A stretch of 47,450 bases of DNA from an uncultured Bacilli bacterium (GCA_947629415.1 CANRDP010000009.1:1-47450), one strand, 5' to 3'; shown: positions 1 through 6,917, numbered from the stretch's first letter. The notes: generated from the letters alone by a model not told the origin. Numbers and translations are program-made.

Positions 1-270
1 TTCTTCCGGATTTCTGGATAATTTTTTATGCCAAATGGGATTTTCTCTTAAAAAAATAAAATAATCCTCATCTTTTTGTTCTTTTTCCTTGGATTCATTC
101 TTTTTTTCGGGTTCTTCTACTTTCGGTTCCGAAAAAATGGTATCTTCTTCTCCATAAAGATCATAATGCTCATATAACTCTTGCCAAGTGGTTTCTTTAT
201 TTTTCACTTTTTTTTGTAAATAAGGTTTATCTTTGACAAATTCTCTGAAATGTTCAAAACTATCTTGCAT
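1..270 (-). CDS. ylbD: YlbD-like putative spore coat protein, 3' part cut by window
   Basis: The first 90 codons are visible and the reading frame runs off the left edge. The N-terminal segment (DSFEHFREFVKDKPYL, then TWQELYEHYDLYGEEDTIF) resembles the start of Bacillus YlbD, a putative coat protein family with an F-x-x-F-V-K-x-x-P motif followed by T-W-Q-E-x-Y and G-E-E-D. After it comes a charged Glu/Lys-rich linker. I chose ATG 268-270 because the complementary strand has an AGG-N-GGGTGAT ribosome site 3-5 nt before it. An in-frame ATG at 280-282 lies inside that site. The gene is divergent from the YjcZ-like gene at 374. The family match is from memory of the motif, and function in the spore is inferred. 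Confidence 0.6.
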   Translation of the reverse strand, partial: MQDSFEHFREFVKDKPYLQKKVKNKETTWQELYEHYDLYGEEDTIFSEPKVEEPEKKNESKEKEQKDEDYFIFLRENPIWHKKLSRNPEE

Positions 271-328
271 AGAATCACCCATCCTAACTTTATGCAAATA
301 TTCAAAAAAGTGTACATTTGAAATTTGC

Positions 329-356
329 ACCATCTAAAAAAACCATGCATACACTA
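329..356 (+). promoter_or_regulatory. Sporulation-sigma-like promoter (sigma-K/E type)
   Basis: CATACACTA at 348-356 fits both the sigma-E -10 pattern (CATACAnT) and the sigma-K -10 pattern (CATAnnnTA). An AC at 329-330 lies 17 nt upstream, which is the sigma-K -35 element and spacing. The -10 ends 17 nt before the ATG of the YjcZ-like gene, so the start point would fall at the edge of the ribosome site. No good sigma-A promoter is visible. These motifs are short, so the call is tentative. Confidence 0.4.
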
Positions 357-373
357 AACTGAGGGAGGTCAAT

Positions 374-577
374 ATGTATTATCAAAACTATGGGTATCCT
401 CAAGGTGGGTATGGATATAATTACCAACCGACAAACCAAGGAGCTTCCTGGGGCGGTGTCTTCGCATTTATTCTTGTAATCTTTATCTTATTAGTGATTA
501 TCGGTTGTAACTTTGGAAATAATAATTGCTGCGGAAATCGTTCCTCTTATGGTTGCTGTGGACAAATGGGCTATTAA
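374..577 (+). CDS. Tiny YjcZ-like membrane protein
   Basis: A 67-residue protein with a Tyr/Gly-rich N-terminus (about residues 1-26), one hydrophobic segment (about 28-46, GVFAFILVIFILLVIIG) and a short Cys-rich tail with CC pairs at about 52-53 and 61-62. The arrangement resembles the tiny one-helix YjcZ-type sporulation proteins of Bacillus, whose hydrophobic segment has the same FxLIVVxFILLIIVG flavour. A strong GAGGGAGG ribosome site ends 5 nt before the ATG. The upstream promoter looks like a sporulation-sigma type. A terminator overlaps the last codons, so it is a single-gene transcript. Function in the spore is inferred; the Cys-rich tail could be cross-linked or bind metal. Confidence 0.7.
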   Translation: MYYQNYGYPQGGYGYNYQPTNQGASWGGVFAFILVIFILLVIIGCNFGNNNCCGNRSSYGCCGQMGY

Positions 578-596
578 AGGCCCGTTTGTCCTTTTT
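560..596 (+). terminator. Intrinsic terminator overlapping the gene's 3' end
   Basis: The perfect 12-bp stem GGACAAATGGGC (560-571) / GCCCGTTTGTCC (580-591) has an 8-nt loop and is followed by TTTTT. The 5' arm and loop are coding and contain the stop codon at 575-577. Confidence 0.9.
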
Positions 597-597
597 G

Positions 598-626
598 TTG
601 AGATTATTTTTTAGATTTGCTAAAAT
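598..626 (+). promoter_or_regulatory. Sigma-A promoter for def
   Basis: TTGAGA (598-603), a 17-nt spacer and TAAAAT (621-626). The predicted start at about 633 leaves a leader of about 11 nt before the def ATG at 644. Confidence 0.75.
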
Positions 627-643
627 AAGCATGAGGCAAATCT

Positions 644-1186
644 ATGTTAAAAATTTTTGATGATAAAAGCAAAATTTTGCGTGAATATTGTGACGAAGTA
701 CCTCTGCCTCTTTCAAAAAAAGATGAAGAAGTTCTGCTTTCTATGTTACATTATTTGGAAAAATCCCAAGATGATAAATATGCCGAAAAGCATCATATTC
801 GTTCGGGAGTCGGACTTGCCGCGCCTCAAATTGGATTAAAAAAAAGAATGTATGCCATTTATTATAAAAAAAATGAAGATGAAGTGATTCAATATGCCTT
901 GGTTAATCCTAAAATTTTATCTAATTCAACGAAAATGTGTGCAATGAAAAACGGAGAAGGTTGTTTATCGGTAAAAGAAGATAAAGAAGGTTATGTTTAT
1001 CGTTATTATAAAATTGTTTTGAAAGCCTTTGATGTATTAAAGAATAAAGAGGTTCAAATAACGGCATACGGATATGATGCCATTGTTCTTCAACATGAAC
1101 TGGATCATTTAAACGGGATTCTTTATTATGACCGAATCAATAAGCAAAATCCGTTTGAAATACGTCCGAATTCAGAATTTATTTAA
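644..1186 (+). CDS. def: Peptide deformylase
   Basis: Removes the formyl group from the N-terminal methionine of nascent proteins in the cytosol using a bound metal (usually Fe2+). All three family motifs are present: GVGLAAPQIG at about residues 55-64, EGCLSV at about 104-109 with the metal-binding Cys, and QHELDHLNG at about 149-157 with the HExxH metal site. At 180 residues, with an extended region before motif 2, it fits the type 2 enzymes of Gram-positive bacteria. The ribosome site is weak (GAGG, 8 nt before the ATG), but a clear sigma-A promoter lies just upstream. It appears to be transcribed alone. Confidence 0.95.
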   Translation: MLKIFDDKSKILREYCDEVPLPLSKKDEEVLLSMLHYLEKSQDDKYAEKHHIRSGVGLAAPQIGLKKRMYAIYYKKNEDEVIQYALVNPKILSNSTKMCAMKNGEGCLSVKEDKEGYVYRYYKIVLKAFDVLKNKEVQITAYGYDAIVLQHELDHLNGILYYDRINKQNPFEIRPNSEFI

Positions 1187-1322
1187 TTTCATGTTTAAAT
1201 AATAATTATAAATAAAGAAATATCTTTTGATTGTTTGAAATTTTTATGTCATCGAATCTTGTAAAAAAGATGAATCGATGGAATTAAGAAGAAAACAATA
1301 TCTTTATTTTTTCTATTTTGTT

Positions 1323-1351
1323 TTGATTTTTATTTCTTGGGTTATTATAAT
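1323..1351 (+). promoter_or_regulatory. Sigma-A promoter for the rnj-maf operon
   Basis: TTGATT (1323-1328), a 17-nt spacer and TATAAT (1346-1351). It lies about 65 nt upstream of the RNase J start. The rest of the 230-nt gap after def holds only imperfect AT-rich inverted repeats (around 1245-1315) with no clear role. Confidence 0.75.
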
Positions 1352-1416
1352 GGTAAATGCAAGAAAAAAAGATATCGGATAATACCACTTTTTTTGAAAC
1401 GGAGTGAACTAGAATT

Positions 1417-3105
1417 ATGGAAAATTCGTTAGGATTTACTTATCCTGTTCGTATTTATGCGCTGGGAGGACTTGGTGAAGTCGGAAAAAACATGTACTGC
1501 ATCGAATCCGAAAGTGATTTGATTATTATTGATGCCGGAGTCATGTTTCCGGAAGAAAGTATTTACGGAGTAAATTATGTTATTCCGGATTATACGCATT
1601 TGAAAAATATGCGAAATAAAATACGCGCTTTATTTATCACGCATGGCCATGAAGATCATATCGGAGGAATACCTTATTTATTGCAAAATGTTTTTGTGCC
1701 TGTCATTTATGCTCCAAAATTAGCTGCTGCATTAATTCGTCATAAAATCAGTGAAAATAATATAAAAGATAAAGTAACTATTGTGGAATATGATGAATCG
1801 ACCGAAGTGAATATTAGAGATTGCTTTAAGGTACAATTTTTTCATGTGACACATTCTATTCCGGATTCTTATGGTATATGTGTAGATACTCCTCAAGGTA
1901 GAATCGTAACGACAGGAGATTTTAAGGTGGATCTGACACCGGTTGTTCAAGAAATTTCTTTAAATAAAATTGCCCGTCTGGGTGAAGAAGGTGTGGATTT
2001 ATTTTTATCGGATTCCACGAATGTGGAAAGAGAAGGTTTTACTCCTTCGGAAAGAACGGTTATCTCTTCGATTAATGAAATTTTTTCAAAAACTCCGGGA
2101 AGATTAATCATCTCTACTTTTTCAAGTAATGTTTCCCGAGTTCAACAAATTGTGGAAGCTTGCGTTACTTATAAAAGAAAATTAGTTATTTTGGGACGCT
2201 CCATGGAATCAACAATTAATATTGCACGAGAGTACGGATATATTAAAATTCCCGATTCCACGATTGTTTCTGCGGAAAACATTAAAAATATCAAATCTAA
2301 TGAACTGTGCATTATTTGTACCGGTTCTCAAGGAGAACCTTTGGCTGCACTTTCGCGTATTGCCAGTGGAGGGCATGCGTTTTTATCTATCATGCCCGGA
2401 GATACGGTGGTATTTTCTTCTTCGCCGATTCCCGGGAATACGGCTTCTGTAAATCGAATTGTAAATCAATTGGCCAGAATCGGTGCTAACGTTTTGACCA
2501 ATTCCATTTTGACGAATCTTCATGCTTCCGGGCATCCCTCAAAGCAAGAATTGCGCTTACTTTTGAAGTTGATTCATCCAAAGTATTTTATGCCTGTTCA
2601 TGGTGAATATCGTATGCTCCGAATGCATGCCGAACTTGCTCAGGAATTGGGTATACCAAAAGAAAATACTTTTGTTTTGGAAAATGGCAATGTTTTGAAT
2701 TTATTTAATCATGTTGTGACAAGAGGCGGGGAAGTGGTAACCGATGACATATTTTTAGACGGAAAAGATATAAACGGATTATCTACGGCAGTAATAAAAG
2801 ATCGTGAACTTCTTTCGGATGAAGGAGTGGTAGGTGTAATGCTAACGATTGATTCCCGAAAAAACATCTTATTAGCAAAACCTAAAATTGTTACAACAGG
2901 ATTTTCCACGATTGATAGCAGATTGCAAAGAATTTTGGATAGGGCAAGTCTTCGTTTAGAGGAAGATTTACATGCTTTATTAAAAAATAAAGTTACCTTC
3001 GGTGATATTAAAAATACCATTCGAAATACCATTGGAAAAGAGATATATCAAAATACAAGAAGAACTCCCATGGTTATTCCTCTTATCATGAATAAGGTGA
3101 ATTAA
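1417..3105 (+). CDS. rnj: Ribonuclease J
   Basis: A 5' exonuclease and endonuclease of mRNA decay and rRNA maturation in Bacillota. It is a metallo-beta-lactamase/beta-CASP enzyme that binds two Zn ions. The start has the typical RIYALGGLGEVGKNMY segment, and the zinc motif THGHEDHIGG is at about residues 75-84. A second metal-ligand segment (VTHSIPDSYG) lies at about 144-153, followed by the beta-CASP region and C-terminal domain. The length of 562 aa is normal for RNase J1/J2; I cannot tell which paralog from the sequence alone. GGAGTG lies 10 nt before the ATG. Its stop overlaps the maf start by one base (TAATG), so the two are translationally coupled. Confidence 0.95.
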   Translation: MENSLGFTYPVRIYALGGLGEVGKNMYCIESESDLIIIDAGVMFPEESIYGVNYVIPDYTHLKNMRNKIRALFITHGHEDHIGGIPYLLQNVFVPVIYAPKLAAALIRHKISENNIKDKVTIVEYDESTEVNIRDCFKVQFFHVTHSIPDSYGICVDTPQGRIVTTGDFKVDLTPVVQEISLNKIARLGEEGVDLFLSDSTNVEREGFTPSERTVISSINEIFSKTPGRLIISTFSSNVSRVQQIVEACVTYKRKLVILGRSMESTINIAREYGYIKIPDSTIVSAENIKNIKSNELCIICTGSQGEPLAALSRIASGGHAFLSIMPGDTVVFSSSPIPGNTASVNRIVNQLARIGANVLTNSILTNLHASGHPSKQELRLLLKLIHPKYFMPVHGEYRMLRMHAELAQELGIPKENTFVLENGNVLNLFNHVVTRGGEVVTDDIFLDGKDINGLSTAVIKDRELLSDEGVVGVMLTIDSRKNILLAKPKIVTTGFSTIDSRLQRILDRASLRLEEDLHALLKNKVTFGDIKNTIRNTIGKEIYQNTRRTPMVIPLIMNKVN

Positions 3106-3662
3106 TGAAAATCATTTTGGCTTCTGCTTCTCCTCGCCGTAAGGAGTTATTATCACGAATTCTTTCTTCTTTTGAAATTCTTCCGGCAAATATTGATGAA
3201 GAGCGTTTTTCTCTTCAAGAAATTTCTTATCAAAAGGCAAAAATTATCGGTGATCAGCATCCGGAAGATCTTGTTTTAAGTGCCGACACCGTGGTGTTAT
3301 ATCAACATAAAATTTTAGGGAAGCCAAAAGATGAAAAAGAGGCGATTTCTATGTTGCAAACTCTTTCTTCACAAAAGCATGAAGTTTCTACTTTCTATAC
3401 GATATATTGGAAAAAGAAAAATATTATACGTACTAGACAAGTGATCTCTTTTGTATATTTTAATCCATTAAGCGAGCAAATGATTCTCGATTATGTTGCT
3501 ACCAAATCTCCTTTGGATAAAGCCGGGGCATATGGAATACAAGATAAACAGTTTCCTTTAATTGCCAAAATCGAAGGAGATGAAGAAAATATAATGGGTC
3601 TTCCTATAAAAGAAATAAAAGAAGATTTTATTTCTTTAGGCATCCCCCTAAAAGAAGAATAA
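3105..3662 (+). CDS. maf: Maf-family nucleotide pyrophosphatase
   Basis: Maf proteins hydrolyse non-canonical or dTTP/UTP-type nucleotides to monophosphates (house-cleaning) and have been linked to septum control. The N-terminal signature ASASPRRKELL is at residues 6-16. The catalytic-base segment LSADTVV (about 57-63) is followed by the GKP motif (about 71-73). The length of 185 aa is typical. The ATG uses the last base of the upstream RNase J stop, so expression depends on the rnj transcript. A terminator hairpin begins within the stop codon. Confidence 0.92.
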   Translation: MKIILASASPRRKELLSRILSSFEILPANIDEERFSLQEISYQKAKIIGDQHPEDLVLSADTVVLYQHKILGKPKDEKEAISMLQTLSSQKHEVSTFYTIYWKKKNIIRTRQVISFVYFNPLSEQMILDYVATKSPLDKAGAYGIQDKQFPLIAKIEGDEENIMGLPIKEIKEDFISLGIPLKEE

Positions 3663-3695
3663 AACCTCCCATACATTATCTTAGGAGGTTTTTTT
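3661..3695 (+). terminator. Terminator whose 3' arm is the next gene's ribosome site
   Basis: AAAACCTCC (3661-3669) pairs perfectly with GGAGGTTTT (3684-3692) across a 14-nt loop and is followed by a run of seven T (3689-3695). The AGGAGG of the 3' arm is also the only ribosome site for the ATG at 3696, 7 nt downstream. When the hairpin forms it would both end transcription and hide that site. Confidence 0.75.
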
Positions 3696-3977
3696 ATGCG
3701 TTATGTTAAACCCTATTTTCGTGAAGTAGAAGATGACTCGGAGAGATTTGGCGAATTTCTGTTGCCATTTTTAGGTGGAGCGGTTTTAGGCGGATTTTTT
3801 GCTCCCGCAAAGCAAGTACCGGTTTATGTTCCTAGCTATCCTTATTATTCTAATTCTATCCAAGTAAGACCAACTTATCCTACTCCGTATCCATATGCAC
3901 AACCCTATAGTCCGATGTATTCTTATCCACAAAACGGACCATATGTTTTTCCAACCCAATCTTATTATCAAAAATGA
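3696..3977 (+). CDS. Pro/Tyr-rich small protein of unknown function
   Basis: A 93-residue protein I do not recognise. An acidic start (EVEDDSERFGEF) is followed by a short hydrophobic stretch (LLPFLGGAVLGGFFAP, about residues 22-37). The second half is very rich in Pro, Tyr and Ser with PYxYxxPY-like repeats. Such tails occur in some coat or exosporium proteins, but that is only a compositional resemblance. The AGGAGG ribosome site is ideal in spacing but is buried in the terminator hairpin after maf, so expression may be conditional. It converges on the EIIB-like gene with one base between the stop codons. Confidence 0.7.
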   Translation: MRYVKPYFREVEDDSERFGEFLLPFLGGAVLGGFFAPAKQVPVYVPSYPYYSNSIQVRPTYPTPYPYAQPYSPMYSYPQNGPYVFPTQSYYQK

Positions 3978-3993
3978 TTTATTTTTTTTGATA
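3966..3993. terminator. Weak bidirectional AT-rich hairpin between convergent genes
   Basis: TATCAAAAA (3966-3974) pairs with TTTTTGATA (3985-3993). It overlaps the ends of both convergent genes. The stem is AT-rich and therefore weak. Confidence 0.35.
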
Positions 3994-4350
3994 GTTTTGA
4001 ATAAAATCGGCGATTTCCTGAGAAGCGTCTCTTCCGATGACTAATGTGGTTTTTTTACTCATACGAACAATAGAAGAAACACCTAAACTTTTTAATGCTT
4101 CTTCATTTAGCAGGGAAGAATCTTTTAAAACAATATTCAGACGAGATTCTTTTGCTTCAATCGATAGTATATTTTCTTCTCCTCCAAGAGCAAGAAGAAC
4201 ATTCTGAGATCGTTCGATTTTTTCATTTTGATTCTTTTTCTTTTTATTTTTGAAAAAGAAAAAAAGTAAAAAACCGAAAAGGAATGCAATAGCAACAGCA
4301 CCTATAATCCAAGTGGTGATATCTACAACAAAAAATATTTTTCTTTCCAT
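3979..4350 (-). CDS. Membrane-anchored PTS EIIB-like domain lacking the phosphocysteine
   Basis: A 123-residue protein. A single membrane helix at about residues 12-33 is followed by a Lys/Asn-rich linker and a domain (about 51-120) that lines up with the glucose-type PTS EIIB fold: LGGEENI, then EAKESRLNI, LNEEALKSLG and TLVIG. In EIIB the second motif reads DACxTRLR and its Cys receives the phosphate from EIIA. Here that position is Lys67, so the domain cannot carry out normal phosphotransfer. The Arg-Leu after it is kept. I chose ATG 4348-4350, 7 nt after the nadK stop; an in-frame TTG at 4369-4371 lies inside nadK and has no better ribosome site. It is co-transcribed with nadK. Role unknown; a sugar-sensing or partner-binding remnant is possible. 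Confidence 0.75.
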   Translation of the reverse strand: MERKIFFVVDITTWIIGAVAIAFLFGFLLFFFFKNKKKKNQNEKIERSQNVLLALGGEENILSIEAKESRLNIVLKDSSLLNEEALKSLGVSSIVRMSKKTTLVIGRDASQEIADFIQNYQKK

Positions 4351-4357
4351 ACTTTTC

Positions 4358-5140
4358 TTAATCTGCAACAAATGCCTTTCTTAAACGATAAAAATAATTG
4401 ACATCTTTATAATGCAAGGATCGCATTGATCGATGAGATAGATTTACCGTAATTTCATCTTCAATGGAAGAACTGTCAATCGTGACAAATTCATGATCAT
4501 ATCCGATTAAACACCGCTTAAAGTTTCCTTGTAAACGGATTTCATAACCCTCCCCCAAAACTAAAAAGGAATTTAAAGAGCGATATGCATTGTGATTGAT
4601 GGAAGCAACCTCACCCATGGTAATTGTTTCAATTCTCGGATCAATTAATGGACCACCTAAAGATCGATTATAAGCCGATGCACCGGTAGTTGAAGAGAAA
4701 TTTAAACCATTGCCGCGGAAATTTTCTAACAATTGATTTTGAATATATACATTACAAATCATAGTATTGTATGGGTTTTCCACTCGAACTTCATTGATTC
4801 CGTAGTAATGATTGTTTTTGTATTTTATATCCAGTAAATGATGTTTTACAATTACGCGTCTTTTATAAAGAAGTGCTTCAATCAAATCATCAATTTCATT
4901 TCGAGTAAATTCGCAAAAAAATCCGAGTTTTCCAGTATGAATACCGATGAAATCAACATTTTCCAAGCGATCCAAATATTTATGGACGGCTCTTAAATAG
5001 GTTCCATCTCCACCTACAGAAATTACCGTATCCGGGCAAATTTCATCCAAAACATTACCATTTTTTTTAAGAGCTTTATCGATTTCATCGCGAATAGCTC
5101 TGGAATTAACATCATCTCGAGTACAAATAAAATATTTCAT
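4358..5140 (-). CDS. nadK: NAD kinase
   Basis: Phosphorylates NAD to NADP, the only route to NADP in most bacteria; cytosolic. The GGDGT nucleotide motif is at residues 43-47. The second family signature is at about 151-166 (TTGASAYNRSLGGPLI, where most enzymes have TPTGSTAYxxSxGGPI). The length of 260 aa is usual. An AAAAGGAG ribosome site lies 8 nt before the ATG, and an extended -10 promoter is just upstream. It shares an operon with the EIIB-like gene, 7 nt apart. Confidence 0.93.
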   Translation of the reverse strand: MKYFICTRDDVNSRAIRDEIDKALKKNGNVLDEICPDTVISVGGDGTYLRAVHKYLDRLENVDFIGIHTGKLGFFCEFTRNEIDDLIEALLYKRRVIVKHHLLDIKYKNNHYYGINEVRVENPYNTMICNVYIQNQLLENFRGNGLNFSSTTGASAYNRSLGGPLIDPRIETITMGEVASINHNAYRSLNSFLVLGEGYEIRLQGNFKRCLIGYDHEFVTIDSSSIEDEITVNLSHRSMRSLHYKDVNYFYRLRKAFVAD

Positions 5141-5168
5141 GTTTCAAACTCCTTTTATGGAATTTCTA

Positions 5169-5197
5169 TTACATTTATTGTATCATATCTTTAATAA
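5169..5197 (+). promoter_or_regulatory. Putative promoter for the CYTH gene
   Basis: TTACAT (5169-5174), a 17-nt spacer and TAATAA (5192-5197). It overlaps the divergent nadK promoter. Confidence 0.4.
5177..5185 (-). promoter_or_regulatory. Extended -10 promoter for nadK
   Basis: On the complementary strand TGATACAAT is an extended -10 element (TGn + TACAAT). It lies about 37 nt before the nadK ATG. Confidence 0.5.
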
Positions 5198-5221
5198 AAT
5201 AGAAGAGGTGATTTTGTATTT

Positions 5222-5800
5222 ATGAACTCAAATATTGAAATCGAAGCGAAAGTTCTTCTTAGTGAAGAGCAATATGAATTATTAGTAAATTATTTAGGAC
5301 TTGACAAATATCGAAAAGTGAAACAAACAAATTATTATATTGATAGTAAAGAAAGAATTTTAAAACAGAATGATATCGCTTTAAGAATTCGTGAAAAAGA
5401 TGATTTTGTTTTAACACTGAAAACTCCTTTGAGTGAAGGTTTATTAGAAAAAAATCAAACAATTTCCTGGAGAGAATATGAGCATTTTGAAAAATCAAAT
5501 TCTTTTCCTTCCGGAGATATAAAACTCTTCTTAGAAATGTTGGGCTTTAACCCGGATCAATTGGAAATTTTGGCAACTTTATCTACGGAGCGTATTGAAA
5601 TGAATATTGAAGACGGCTTATTGAGTCTTGATAAAAATATTTATGGTGAAAATATAGATTATGAAATCGAAGTGGAAGCTTCCTCCATGGATCGTGCCGA
5701 AGAAATTTGTCAACGAATCTTAAATGAGGCAGGTATCCGGGATTTTAAATTCAACACATTATCAAAACAAAGTCGTGCGATGAATGCATTAAAGGATTAA
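5222..5800 (+). CDS. CYTH-domain protein (YjbK-like)
   Basis: CYTH/triphosphate-tunnel enzymes act on triphosphates such as inorganic triphosphate, thiamine triphosphate or ATP with Mg2+ or Mn2+. The diagnostic ExExK motif is EIEAK at residues 6-10. Alternating charged beta-strands follow (ALRIREKDDFVLTLK, YEIEVEA) and supply the tunnel Arg, Lys and Glu residues. At 192 residues it matches Firmicute YjbK-type stand-alone domains. The ribosome site GAAGAGGTGAT is about 9 nt before the ATG. It is followed by a terminator, so it is a single-gene unit. The substrate cannot be read from the sequence. Confidence 0.85.
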   Translation: MNSNIEIEAKVLLSEEQYELLVNYLGLDKYRKVKQTNYYIDSKERILKQNDIALRIREKDDFVLTLKTPLSEGLLEKNQTISWREYEHFEKSNSFPSGDIKLFLEMLGFNPDQLEILATLSTERIEMNIEDGLLSLDKNIYGENIDYEIEVEASSMDRAEEICQRILNEAGIRDFKFNTLSKQSRAMNALKD

Positions 5801-5805
5801 TTTAT

Positions 5806-5844
5806 AAAACGGTTTTTTGATTTTCATCGAAAAAATCGTTTTTT
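5806..5844 (+). terminator. Terminator of the CYTH gene
   Basis: AAAACGGTTTTTT (5806-5818) pairs with AAAAAATCGTTTT (5830-5842) with one G-U pair, then T runs on to 5844. Confidence 0.75.
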
Positions 5845-6081
5845 ATTTGCGATTTTTTCTTCATGATCACAATCAAGAAATTTTAAATAAGTATAATCGG
5901 TGAATTCGTTTGAACATAGAGAAGCATACCAATCTTCTTTTGTGTTATATCTTTTTGTAAGCTTTAAAATTAAAATCCATAATAAAGAATAATTTAAAAG
6001 AATTTATCTAAGATATGAACAATTATAAAGTTTTCTTACTTCATCATAAAATATTTCTTTACCAAGAGAAGAGATTTCTTT
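5824..6081 (-). pseudogene. Decayed coding remnant of unknown family
   Basis: The 5801-6319 gap has no intact gene. On the complementary strand one frame reads like protein from 6081 to the TGA at 5824-5826 and is broken by one in-frame TAA at 6004-6006. The downstream part includes RYNTKEDWYASLCSNEF and KFLDCDHEEKIANKK; the upstream part includes KEIFYDEVRKLYN. Just upstream a second frame also reads protein-like (VTEYDEKKSLLLV), suggesting a frameshift. There is no start codon with a ribosome site. I do not recognise the family. It could be chance in an AT-rich spacer, but the residue mix looks coding. Confidence 0.4.
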
Positions 6082-6185
6082 TCATCATATTCTGTAACTT
6101 GATTTTACAAAATATCGATTTACTTTTAAATCTGAATTACATTAAAAAGTTCTTTTCTTTTCCATACATTTATATCTTAATAAAT

Positions 6186-6211
6186 TAAAAACTTGGACCC
6201 TAGTCCAAGTT
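6186..6211 (-). terminator. Terminator downstream of the GNAT-like gene
   Basis: On the complementary strand AACTTGGAC (6211-6203) and GTCCAAGTT (6198-6190) form a perfect 9-bp stem with a 4-nt loop, followed by a T run. It lies about 110 nt past the present stop codon, beyond the duplicated 3' segment. Confidence 0.7.
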
Positions 6212-6241
6212 CTTATCGGTTGCTAAATTGATTTTGTTCAG

Positions 6242-6413
6242 CATGAATAATTTATAAGAAGAGCTTCTTCTTTATCAAGACTATAAATACTAAAATCCGA
6301 GAATAGAGATTTCAATAATTTATTTTGCATGAAATAATTTATAAGAATTTGCTTCCTCTTCATCAAAACTATGAATACAGAAATCCGAGAATAAAGATTT
6401 CAATAATTTATTT
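6242..6413. repeat. Tandem duplication of a gene 3' end (two ~86-bp units)
   Basis: Unit 1 (6242-6326) and unit 2 (6327-6413) are near-identical, offset by 85-87 bp (for example AAATCCGAGAATA at 6294 and 6381). Unit 2 is the coding 3' end of the GNAT-like gene. Unit 1 is a diverged extra copy beyond the stop. Read in the original frame, unit 1 still encodes a matching peptide (NKLLKSLFSDFSIYSLDKEE), so it came from coding sequence. Confidence 0.9.
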
Positions 6414-6766
6414 GGTTTCATTCCGGCATCCATTGTATTTGAGATACCCAATTTTTCATCCAAAATAATAATTTTTTCAATGTGAAACATATAAAAATAA
6501 GTTAAAGCCCGAAAAAGCATTTCTTTTCCTTCTTCTTCTTTTGTTGTATGAAAGAAACGAATGATTCCTTCATTTCTTGCATTTTTTCCGTATTGAATGA
6601 ATCCGGTGATTTGACCTTCGGATTCTCCTACATAAAGTCGTTGATAAGAAAAAATGTTTTTATCAAACAGTTCATTATCAAATGCTTGTTTGTTTCCTTG
6701 AAATCCTCTTTCGATAAACCATTGATATAATGAGATGGAATTGGCTTTTGTTCCTGCATAAATCAT
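6320..6766 (-). CDS. GNAT-like acetyltransferase-type protein
   Basis: About 148 residues. The pattern YVGESEGQITGFIQYG, then GIIRFFHTTKEEEGKEMLFRAL, resembles GNAT strands beta2-beta4 and the acyl-CoA-binding helix, but the usual R/Q-x-x-G-x-G/A loop is not clear. The family call is therefore tentative. I chose ATG 6764-6766 because the AGGAGG site is 8 nt upstream of it. The ATG at 6770-6772 is only 2 nt from that site. The C-terminus after about residue 120 is the source of the tandem duplication described at 6242-6413; the present stop falls where the duplicated copy enters a shifted frame. Confidence 0.6.
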   Translation of the reverse strand: MIYAGTKANSISLYQWFIERGFQGNKQAFDNELFDKNIFSYQRLYVGESEGQITGFIQYGKNARNEGIIRFFHTTKEEEGKEMLFRALTYFYMFHIEKIIILDEKLGISNTMDAGMKPNKLLKSLFSDFCIHSFDEEEANSYKLFHAK

Positions 6767-6860
6767 AAACATTTCCTCCTTTAATCAAGCAGTTTGCTTG
6801 TTATCTATAAAAAATGTATCATAATTTTCTTTTTTTATACTCTAATCTATCTTCGCACAC

Positions 6861-6917
6861 TCTACATTCCGTTTTTGCGTGGTAGAATTTTCTTTTTGAG
6901 ACTCTACCAGTAGTAGA
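6861..6917 (+). promoter_or_regulatory. Phased TCTAC/GTAGA operator half-sites
   Basis: Half-sites TCTAC (6861-6865), GTAGA (6882-6886), TCTAC (6903-6907) and GTAGA (6913-6917) alternate in orientation. Start-to-start distances are 21, 21 and 10 bp, so all lie on one DNA face. The last two form a TCTAC-N5-GTAGA dyad 13 bp upstream of the -35 element of the XRE gene. Autoregulation by that protein is inferred. Confidence 0.55.

Noticed and set aside
1245-1315. Imperfect inverted repeats between def and rnj, considered as a def terminator
   Set aside because: The stems are mismatched and not followed by a clear T run after the stem.
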